From: Bacteroidales bacterium
GTDB taxonomy: Bacteria; Bacteroidota; Bacteroidia; Bacteroidales; Muribaculaceae
DNA length: 17,323 bases
NCBI GenBank assembly: GCA_004557825.1
Contig: SFFL01000034.1
Coordinates: forward strand, 1-17,323
Reading direction: 5' to 3'
Of the stretch, positions 1 through 5,954 are shown in pieces. The translations under genes and the position numbers were made by a program. Within the stretch, counting starts at the first letter, position 1. Each line of letters opens with the position of its first letter. The notes beneath the pieces are model-generated. The model did no database searches and had not been told where the DNA came from. It saw only the letters and a list, made by a program, of their open reading frames with translations.

Positions 1-757
1 ACCACTTCCCCCCTCTTGGGATCGTAGCAGAAGAGGCGCGATGGGATCTGGTAGTAATCGCCGCGCGATGAAATCCATATCCGGCCATTGCGGTCGGCCA
101 TACAATAGTGCAGATTCAAGGCTACATCGATTGTGCCTACTACAGCAAATGTAGCTTCGTCGATGACCGAGACGGTCGACTCATAGTTGGGCACCATATA
201 GCCGCCGGAATTAGCCACATATATCTTGCCGTCGACGATGCAGATGCCGTCGGGCTGGAAGCCTACAACGCAGCGCCCCGTCTCTTTCAGTGTGTTCACG
301 TCGATACGCGCCACAAACCCCTTCTGCTCATAATCGGGGTTGATCTGCACGGGCCCGGCATAAGAAGTTACATACAAATTGTCGCCGCTGAAAGCCATAT
401 AGCGGCAGTTGGGAATGTCGATCTGCCCTATGCGCGTGGCCGTGGCGGCATCCATCACCTCCACCTTGTTGGAGCAGTTGATTACGGCGTAAAGCCTTGA
501 ACGGTAGATGGCTATATCATTACCCACATCGCCTAACTCCTTCGGCACGAGGTGCCGGTGGAGTAGTCGTAATAGTCGAGGGTGGATTTGTTGGACCCCA
601 TATTTCCCTCGTTGAGCAGGTAGAAACCCTCCACAGAACTGATTTCCGGGGGATTCACGTTGACCTCCTCGCGCAGGTCGACCGGCTCCTCCTTGCGGCA
701 TCCTCCGAGCAGGAACGGCAGCAGGACTATGGCGAGTATTTTGTGCAGATATTTCAT
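1..757 (-). pseudogene. btuG: BtuG-like cobalamin-binding surface lipoprotein, frameshifted and cut by the window edge
   Basis: The start ATG at 757 opens a lipoprotein signal peptide ending in the lipobox Leu-Gly-Gly-Cys20. Arg-Lys-Glu-Glu follows, which fits the Bacteroidetes surface-export signal. The mature start (SVEGFYLLNEGNMGSNKSTL) is typical of the YncE-like/DUF5074 beta-propeller family of BtuG, the surface protein that captures vitamin B12 over BtuB. The frame hits a stop at 533. Homology resumes one frame away from about 545 (PKELGDVGNDIAIYRSRLYA) and continues open to base 1, including VANSGGYMVPNYESTVSVID and the late motif SSRGDYYQIPSRLF. Relatives, from memory of the family, have about a dozen further residues between the two parts, so a small deletion that is not a multiple of three is the simplest reading. 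It lies 45 bp downstream of btuB and is surely co-transcribed with it. The family call is strong. Whether the lesion is real or a sequencing/assembly error is open. Confidence 0.85.
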
Positions 758-802
758 TGATATATGGAAGCTTAGGGATTGGCAGAGTAGGTTAGGTAGA
801 GG

Positions 803-3019
803 TCAGATATCGAAAGAAAGGATGCCTTTGAAATTCCGGCCGGGCATGGGATAGTTGTGAATCACCTCAAACTGCTGGTCGAAGAGATTGTTGACCTCCA
901 AGGTGACTTTCAGCGAGAGATGGCGGGGGAGGAGGAAGCGGTAAGAGGCCGAAATATCGTGGGTATACCAGGCCGGCTCATAGTTGGCCGGGATGTTGGA
1001 GGAGGTGTGGTAGCGCTCCCCCACATAGATGAAACTGTAGTTGAGTTCGGCGGTGCGCCACTGGGCATTGAAGGCCACGGAACCGCTGTGGCGGGGGATA
1101 TAGGCAATCTGCCCCTTGTAAGTGCCGGCTTCGTCGCGGCAGTCGGTGGGGTCGGAGTAGTCCTGAGCGCGCTGGAAGGTGTAGTTGAGGCGCAGCTGGG
1201 CCAGCAGCGAGGGGAGAGGCCGGAAGTTGAGCTTGCCGGTGACGTCGACGCCACGGATGCGCACCTTGCCGATGTTCATCATCATCCAGCGATACTGCCC
1301 GGTGCCCTTCGGCACGGCTATAATCTTGTCGCTGATGCGGTTGTAATAGGCGTCGGCGGTGAGGTCGATGCTCTCGAGCCAGGTTGAGGAGAAACCGCGG
1401 TGCCACACCACGCCCAGATTCCACTGGGTGGCAAACTCCGGCCGGAGGTCGGCGTTGCCTATGTCGGTATAGAATAGGTCGTTGAAGGTGGGCATACGGA
1501 AGATGCGCTTGAAGAAGGCGCGCAGGTTCAGGTCGTGAGCGGGGAATGGCTTCCAGGAGAGGAACACCGCCGGGGTGAGGCGCCGGTAGCTGTTGGTGCG
1601 GACGGTGGGCACGCCTATGGTGTTGGGCACGCGGCCTCGGTCGTTGACGTAGGTGCCCAAGAGGCTTGCCTGCCCTTTAAGCGGTCCGAGGGTGATGGCG
1701 GCGGCCACCGCCCCGAGTAGGGTGTGGCGCGTGGGGTAGGCAAAATTCATCAGGGTGGAGTTGAGGTAATTCCACTGATAGTCGGCCGAGGCGTTGAGGT
1801 CGAGCCAGGGGAAGATGCGGAAGCGGTTGGCCGCCGACACATACAGCTCATCCTGCCAGAAACGGTTGTTGATGAGCATCAGGGTGGTGTCGGGGTTGAG
1901 GTAGCGCATATAGTCGCGGGCATATTTGGCGTTGACCTGCAGGGAATAGAGCCGCGAAAAGGATTTCTGGAAACGCCCCTGGGCGAAGAAGTTGCGGTCC
2001 CACTGGCGTTGCGAATTTTTCCACACATTATTCACGATGGCGCCGGGGATGCCGCGCTCCGAGTCGTAGAAGTAAAGCTTTGCCTGCCAGTAGCCCCGGC
2101 GGATGTTGCCGTATAGGCCGGCCTCCACGCGCAGGGCGTGCAGGTCGCCGTTCTGGCGGGTGGCGGTAGTGTCCCAGGCCACGGCGCCGCTGCGGAGCAG
2201 CTTGCGGTAGCGGAATTTGTATTTGCCTGTGGCATAGGTATATTCCGCCGACACTGTGCCCGACACAGATTCGGAGAGTTTGTAGTCGAACCGCGCCGAG
2301 GGATTGACCAGACCGAACGACCCGGTGCGGAAGGTGACGTTGGCGTTGTAGCGGCGGTCGCCGTCGAAGCGGGGCCGACGGCTCTGCAGGTAGAGTGTGC
2401 CGGCCGACCCGAAATCGCGGGCCGACTGGAAGATATCGCTTTTCTGGCCATTGTACATATCAATGGCCTCGATGTTGTCGAGCGAGAATTTCCCCAGGTC
2501 AATCTGGCCGTTCTGGGCGTTGCCCAGCTGGATGCCGTCGTAGAACACCCCCATATGGTTTGTGCCCATCGAGCGCATATCCACGGTCTTGATGCCTCCC
2601 ACGCCGCCGTAATCCTTGATCTGCACACCGGAGAAATAGCGAAGCGCATCGGCCACGGAGTGGGAGCGGAGCGCCTCGATGGCCTTGCCCGAGAGGGTCT
2701 GCGCGGGAATCACCTCGCGGAAGCGCGAGCGGGCGTTGACGGTGACCTCTGGCAGGCGCCCCTTCATAGCCGCGCTGTCGGCCGCCGGGGCAGCCGTGGC
2801 CGCTTCGTGCGGGGCAGCTTCGGTAGGCGCCGGGGCAGTGGGGGCAACTACCTTAGCGGCAGCATTTGTAGCGGATTGAGCTAAATTAGCTAAGTTAGCT
2901 AAATTAGCTAGTTTAGCTAAATTAGCCGCGCCGTCAGGCGCAGCAGGCTCGGCGCCGGAGGCTGCTGCCCACGGCGAAGCTATGATTAAATATAATATAA
3001 GCTTTCTGAGTGTTCTCAT
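803..3019 (-). CDS. btuB: BtuB-like TonB-dependent outer-membrane receptor for cobalamin
   Basis: The 738-residue protein should import vitamin B12 across the outer membrane using TonB energy. A signal peptide (residues 1 to about 23) is followed by an unusual Ala/Pro/Thr-rich linker (about 24-88) containing a Leu-Ala-Asn/Lys repeat at 33-47. The plug domain starts near residue 89 (LPEVTVNARSRF) and includes DMRSMGTNHMGVFYDGIQLG around 147-166. The rest is a beta-barrel ending in NNLFDQQFEVIHNYPMPGRN. It has no carboxypeptidase-regulatory N-domain and no SusD neighbour, so it is not a SusC-type glycan porter. Substrate assignment comes from context: a cobalamin riboswitch lies directly upstream and a BtuG-like lipoprotein directly downstream. 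The linker makes it somewhat longer than expected for this kind of receptor. Expression should fall when B12 is plentiful. The family call is very sure and the substrate call is sure. Confidence 0.93.
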   Translation of the reverse strand: MRTLRKLILYLIIASPWAAASGAEPAAPDGAANLAKLANLANLANLAQSATNAAAKVVAPTAPAPTEAAPHEAATAAPAADSAAMKGRLPEVTVNARSRFREVIPAQTLSGKAIEALRSHSVADALRYFSGVQIKDYGGVGGIKTVDMRSMGTNHMGVFYDGIQLGNAQNGQIDLGKFSLDNIEAIDMYNGQKSDIFQSARDFGSAGTLYLQSRRPRFDGDRRYNANVTFRTGSFGLVNPSARFDYKLSESVSGTVSAEYTYATGKYKFRYRKLLRSGAVAWDTTATRQNGDLHALRVEAGLYGNIRRGYWQAKLYFYDSERGIPGAIVNNVWKNSQRQWDRNFFAQGRFQKSFSRLYSLQVNAKYARDYMRYLNPDTTLMLINNRFWQDELYVSAANRFRIFPWLDLNASADYQWNYLNSTLMNFAYPTRHTLLGAVAAAITLGPLKGQASLLGTYVNDRGRVPNTIGVPTVRTNSYRRLTPAVFLSWKPFPAHDLNLRAFFKRIFRMPTFNDLFYTDIGNADLRPEFATQWNLGVVWHRGFSSTWLESIDLTADAYYNRISDKIIAVPKGTGQYRWMMMNIGKVRIRGVDVTGKLNFRPLPSLLAQLRLNYTFQRAQDYSDPTDCRDEAGTYKGQIAYIPRHSGSVAFNAQWRTAELNYSFIYVGERYHTSSNIPANYEPAWYTHDISASYRFLLPRHLSLKVTLEVNNLFDQQFEVIHNYPMPGRNFKGILSFDI
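2880..2924 (-). repeat. 9-bp tandem array inside btuB
   Basis: Five units of 9 bp on the plus strand (GCTAAATTA, GCTAAGTTA, GCTAAATTA, GCTAGTTTA, GCTAAATTA) encode the Leu-Ala-Asn/Lys tract in the linker after the signal peptide. The period of three codons keeps the frame. A related TAGCTAAAA array occurs in the spacer at 8895-8948, and the flanking word TACCTTAGC (2849-2857) also flanks that array at 8881-8889. Confidence 0.85.
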
Positions 3020-3060
3020 TTCCGGCCCGTCCGCGCAGGCGTCTGTTGTAATTTAAAATA

Positions 3061-3267
3061 GCGGAAAGGCAGGTCTTCTGGCTTATTCCGACCTCCTGCC
3101 GACGCCTTCCCGGGCCTCTCAGAGGCGCCCAGTGGCATTGTTTCGGCTGAGGAAATTCTGTGGAACATACAGCAGCGGGACTGCGCAGGATTCTCACCTG
3201 CTTCCCTTTTCATCGGCCACCGTGCCCGGGCTGAATGCCCCGGCACGGTGGCCGACACCATTTCCGC
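3061..3267 (-). promoter_or_regulatory. Cobalamin (AdoCbl-type) riboswitch controlling btuB-btuG
   Basis: Read on the minus strand, the leader holds the conserved blocks of the cobalamin aptamer in order: GCAGGTGAGAATCCTGC (3201-3185), a GCAGTCCCGC run, GCCACTGGG (3136-3128), GGGAAGGCG (3111-3103), and the B12 box GCCAGAAGACCTGCC (3082-3068), one base from the textbook GCCAGGAGACCTGCC. The closing P1 helix pairs GCGGAAA (3267-3261) with TTTCCGC (3067-3061), and a long perfect 14-bp arm pairs 3242-3255 with 3213-3226. The btuB start codon lies about 41 nt beyond P1, and no GC hairpin followed by a T run is visible between them. Control of translation initiation is therefore more likely than transcription termination, which is an inference. 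Confidence 0.95.
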
Positions 3268-3270
3268 TTG

Positions 3271-3278
3271 CAAAGGTA
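3271..3278 (-). promoter_or_regulatory. Putative btuB promoter -7 box (TACCTTTG)
   Basis: TACCTTTG matches the Bacteroidetes -7 consensus TAnnTTTG. The expected transcript start, a few bases downstream, falls at the first base pairs of riboswitch helix P1, which supports the call. No clear -33 TTTG is seen. Confidence 0.6.
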
Positions 3279-3317
3279 GCGAATGTTTCTGATATATGTT
3301 GTTTGATAGGTCCGTTT

Positions 3318-3348
3318 TTTGCCAATTTGAATATTATTCGTAACTTTG
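3318..3348 (+). promoter_or_regulatory. Bacteroidetes promoter for the nucleotide-sugar dehydratase gene
   Basis: TTTG (3318-3321) and TAACTTTG (3341-3348) are separated by 19 bp, the spacing of the -33 and -7 elements of Bacteroidetes housekeeping promoters. The implied transcript starts near 3355 and leaves an untranslated leader of about 95 nt before the ATG at 3451. It is divergent from the btuB promoter, with only about 40 bp between the two -7 boxes. Confidence 0.75.
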
Positions 3349-3450
3349 CATCCTGCGATAGCCATTGATTGTCTATTGAAAGTCTATCGTTTATCACTGC
3401 TTTCCGGGAATTTTTCCTTAGAAGGAAGGCTCTAACGCATATTACCGCTT

Positions 3451-5397
3451 ATGTCTTGGTTATCAGACCGTATAGAGAATTTACGCCAGAGATCTTATCT
3501 CAGGTCATCTTTTATACTTGCTCTTGACATTTTTATATCATTGATGGCATCGCTGGGGGTGTTTTCTATTCTGTTTATACTCATCCCCACCAACCCGCTG
3601 CCTACATCCACAATCCTCATCTGGCTGGCAAGTTCGGCGGTGGCCTCGGCTGTAGCATTCTTCATATTCCGCGTTTACCGCATCATCATCCGCTACTCCA
3701 CCCTGCGCGAGGTGGGGCGCATCGGCATCGCCGTTCTGGGCAAGGAGTTGCTGCTCTGGATTGCTATGGTGTGCCTGTCGGACTTCTCGGCAACCAGCGG
3801 TCTGCTGGCCGGTATGGTGGCCATCGACTTCCTGATCTCCACCTTCTTCCTGCTGGCCGCGCGCGTGTGTATGATTGTAATTTACGACTATCTGCGCCGT
3901 GCAAGCAACAAGAAGCGCTCCACTAAGCGGATTCTCATTTACGGCATAAGCGACAAGGCCGTGGCTGCCGTGTCGCGCTTGCGCAACTCCCCCCACTACA
4001 CCAATATCGGTTTCCTCTGCTACGGCAAGAAGGCCAGCGGCTACCAGCTGATGGGGCAGCCGGTATATCACTTCGACAACGCCGAGGATGTGGCCCGTCT
4101 GGCCGCCGAAATCGACGACCTCGAAGGCATACTCTTCCCCTACATCAACGACGCCCGCCGGGAGCAGGATCGCCTGATTGGCTTCTGCCGCGCCGCTCAC
4201 CTGCGCACCTACATTATGCCCGGTGTGGATGAGATGACCGACGCCAACTTCATCGGCAACTATGTGCGCAAAATCAAAATCGAGGATCTGCTGGGCCGCG
4301 AGGAGATAAAAATCTCGATGGACGAGATTACCACCTACTTCACCGGCAAGGTGGTGATGGTCACCGGCGCCGCAGGGTCGATTGGGTCGGAGTTGTGCCG
4401 CCAGATTGCGCGTCTGGGTGTGAAGAAGCTCGTGCTCTTCGACAATGCCGAGACTCCTCTCCACAATATCCGTCTGGAACTGGAGGACAAATACCCCGAA
4501 CTCGACTTTACGCCCGTAATCGGCGACGTGCGCTCGAAGGAGCGTCTCGACGATGTATTCCGCCTCTACCGCCCGCAGGTGGTCTACCACGCTGCCGCCT
4601 ACAAGCATGTGCCGCTGATGGAGGAGAATCCCTGCGAGGCCGTGCTGGTGAATGTCATCGGCACACGTCAGGTGGCCGACAAGTGCGTGGAATATGGCGT
4701 GGAGCGTATGGTGATGATTTCCACCGACAAAGCCGTCAACCCAACCAACATTATGGGTTGCACCAAGCGTATGGCCGAGATTTATGTGCAGTCGCTCGGT
4801 CTGGCCATCGAAAAGGGGGAGAAGGAGGGGAAAACACGCTTCGTCACTACCCGTTTCGGCAACGTGCTCGGTTCCAATGGTTCGGTGATTCCACGATTCC
4901 AGGAACAGATAGAGCACGGCGGGCCGATCACCGTGACGCATCCCGACATCAATCGTTTCTTTATGACCATCCCGGAGGCTTGCCGCCTGGTGATGGAAGC
5001 CGCCACATTTGCCTCCGGCACACAGATTTTCGTGTTCGATATGGGGCAGCCGGTGAAGATTGTCGACCTCGCAAGAAAGATGATCGAACTGGCAGGTATG
5101 GAGCCGGGCAAGGATATCAAAATCGAATTTACCGGCCTGCGCCCCGGCGAGAAGCTCTACGAAGAGGTGCTCGCCACCAAGGAGAACACAATCCCCACGC
5201 AGCATAAGCGCATCTTCGTGGCCAAAGCCCGCGAATATGGCTACAGCGCCGCCTGCGAAGCCACAGAGCACCTCCACGAGCTGGCCACCCGTGTCACCAT
5301 TCCGGAGATGGTATCGCTGATGAAGTGCACCGTCCCCGAGTTCAAGAGCCAGCACTCCGAATTCGAGAAATACGACACCCCCGCCGCAAACAAATAA
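3451..5397 (+). CDS. Membrane-bound nucleoside-diphosphate-sugar 4,6-dehydratase (CapD/WbpM/PglF family)
   Basis: The 648-residue protein has the full architecture of the large membrane dehydratases that convert UDP-GlcNAc to the 4-keto-6-deoxy sugar, the first step to di-N-acetyl-bacillosamine, QuiNAc or FucNAc units of surface glycans. About four transmembrane helices occupy residues 18-140. A CoA-binding-like/Rossmann region follows (about 160-270), then an extended short-chain dehydrogenase domain. Visible motifs are the NAD-binding TGAAGSIGSEL at 305-315, AAAYKHVPLMEENP at 381-394, and STDKAVNPTNIMG at 424-436. The catalytic segment reads Met435-Gly-Cys-Thr-Lys439, so Met replaces the usual Tyr of YxxxK, as is known for WbpM-type enzymes. 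No other polysaccharide genes lie beside it, so the end product cannot be named. The ATG at 3451 is chosen because it directly precedes the cytoplasmic segment and first helix. The promoter is at 3318-3348. Confidence 0.93.
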   Translation: MSWLSDRIENLRQRSYLRSSFILALDIFISLMASLGVFSILFILIPTNPLPTSTILIWLASSAVASAVAFFIFRVYRIIIRYSTLREVGRIGIAVLGKELLLWIAMVCLSDFSATSGLLAGMVAIDFLISTFFLLAARVCMIVIYDYLRRASNKKRSTKRILIYGISDKAVAAVSRLRNSPHYTNIGFLCYGKKASGYQLMGQPVYHFDNAEDVARLAAEIDDLEGILFPYINDARREQDRLIGFCRAAHLRTYIMPGVDEMTDANFIGNYVRKIKIEDLLGREEIKISMDEITTYFTGKVVMVTGAAGSIGSELCRQIARLGVKKLVLFDNAETPLHNIRLELEDKYPELDFTPVIGDVRSKERLDDVFRLYRPQVVYHAAAYKHVPLMEENPCEAVLVNVIGTRQVADKCVEYGVERMVMISTDKAVNPTNIMGCTKRMAEIYVQSLGLAIEKGEKEGKTRFVTTRFGNVLGSNGSVIPRFQEQIEHGGPITVTHPDINRFFMTIPEACRLVMEAATFASGTQIFVFDMGQPVKIVDLARKMIELAGMEPGKDIKIEFTGLRPGEKLYEEVLATKENTIPTQHKRIFVAKAREYGYSAACEATEHLHELATRVTIPEMVSLMKCTVPEFKSQHSEFEKYDTPAANK

Positions 5398-5480
5398 TGC
5401 ACAATGCGCAATTCGCAATGCGTAATGCAAAATGCGCAATGCGTAATGCAAAATGCAAAATGCGCAATGCGTAATGCATA
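5397..5480. repeat. Heptameric tandem repeat, about 12 units of ATGCNNA
   Basis: Units of 7 bp such as ATGCGCA, ATGCGTA and ATGCAAA follow one another without interruption, starting on the last base of the dehydratase stop codon. Only one unit (ATTCGCA) breaks the ATGC core. There are no spacers, so it is a microsatellite-like array and not CRISPR. Confidence 0.9.
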
Positions 5481-5498
5481 ATGGCCATCCAATTGCAG

Positions 5499-5518
5499 GG
5501 GCGCGATTCTTCGCGCCC
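5499..5518. repeat. Palindromic dispersed repeat, copy 1
   Basis: GGGCGCGA and TCGCGCCC form a perfect 8-bp stem around TTCT. The element belongs to a family with copies at 5562-5581 and 8975-8994, partial or diverged copies near 13409 and 13572, and two related copies inside the heparinase gene. Confidence 0.85.
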
Positions 5519-5561
5519 GCCCCCGCAGGCCCCCAATGGCAGGAGCGCCGGAGGCCTGTAG

Positions 5562-5581
5562 GGGCGCGATTTTTCGCGCCC
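5562..5581. repeat. Palindromic dispersed repeat, copy 2
   Basis: The same 8-bp stem as copy 1 here surrounds TTTT. It is preceded by GGCCTGTAGG, the flank also seen at 8967-8976 and, in reverse, at 13415-13424. Confidence 0.85.
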
Positions 5582-5623
5582 GCCCCCGGAGGCCCGCGCC
5601 CGGATGGTTCCAAATACAGGAGC

Positions 5624-5655
5624 AGGAGGGGCTTCGCAGCGCTGCCTTCCGCTTC
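5624..5655 (+). repeat. 32-bp dispersed module, copy A
   Basis: The module starts AGGAGGGGCTTCGCAGC and ends CTTCCGCTTC. It matches the minus strand of 13489-13520 at 29 of 32 positions by eye, so the two long spacers share it in opposite orientation. Confidence 0.75.
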
Positions 5656-5663
5656 TCCTCCAT

Positions 5664-5708
5664 TTCGGGTATGCGCCCTCAACACTGTGCTGAGGGCGCA
5701 TGCCCGAA
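5664..5708. repeat. Strong hairpin with an 18-bp stem
   Basis: Arms 5664-5681 and 5691-5708 (TTCGGGTATGCGCCCTCA and TGAGGGCGCATGCCCGAA) pair over 18 bp with one G-U wobble and a 9-nt loop. No T run follows on either strand, so a factor-independent terminator is not supported. It may help stabilise or end the dehydratase transcript. Confidence 0.8.
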
Positions 5709-5778
5709 GTAAAGCTTGCCATTCGGGGTGCGGGTAAGTGTTAAAAAAGCTTATAGGCGAGGATTATTTCGATTAAAT

Positions 5779-5801
5779 GGCGCTATTGGTCAATTGGCGC
5801 C
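5779..5801. promoter_or_regulatory. Imperfect dyad upstream of the barrel-gene promoter, possible operator
   Basis: GGCGC and GCGCC flank an inner ATTG-GT-CAAT dyad, about 23 bp upstream of the -7 box at 5824. The position would suit a regulator site, but no regulator gene is near, and the call is speculative. Confidence 0.25.
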
Positions 5802-5823
5802 CTCGGCTCTCTAAACTTATTCG

Positions 5824-5831
5824 TAAATTTG
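5824..5831 (+). promoter_or_regulatory. Putative promoter -7 box (TAAATTTG) of the outer-membrane barrel gene
   Basis: TAAATTTG fits TAnnTTTG and lies 124 bp before the preferred ATG at 5955. A clear TTTG at the -33 spacing is not visible. It overlaps an upstream in-frame TTG, which argues against that TTG as the translation start. Confidence 0.55.
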
Positions 5832-5954
5832 CAGTCGGATATTCTGAATGTCGGCAAGCCCCTCAGCAAGGTAGGTAGCATGCCTCAAGGCAACGCCCCT
5901 CCGCAAGGTGGCCTTTGCCGGCGCAAGGATATTTACGTAATCTGTTTGTTTCTG

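Larger units (their letters stand above)
5398..5954. other. Repeat-rich spacer upstream of the outer-membrane barrel gene
   Basis: No gene is supported here. From left to right it holds a heptad array touching the dehydratase stop codon, two copies of a GGGGCGCGA...TCGCGCCC palindrome, a 32-bp module shared with 13489-13520, a strong hairpin at 5664-5708, a dyad at 5779-5801, a -7 promoter box at 5824 and a leader of about 120 nt. Confidence 0.8.

Noticed and set aside
533..560. Programmed ribosomal frameshift in btuG
   Set aside because: No slippery heptamer is visible at the junction, and sequence expected in the family appears to be missing, so a deletion fits better.
5397..5480. Possible CRISPR array
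   Set aside because: The units are 7 bp and contiguous, with no spacers and no cas genes nearby. The 9-, 23- and 28-bp repeats fail for the same reason.
3538..5685. 715-residue open frame on the minus strand opposite the dehydratase gene
   Set aside because: It is antisense to a gene with unmistakable family motifs, is His/Gly/Val-rich without any recognisable domain, and arises from GC-biased codon use on the other strand.
5829..5954. Upstream TTG start giving 42 extra residues on the barrel protein
   Set aside because: The TTG lies within the TAAATTTG promoter box, and the added residues would bury the signal peptide internally.
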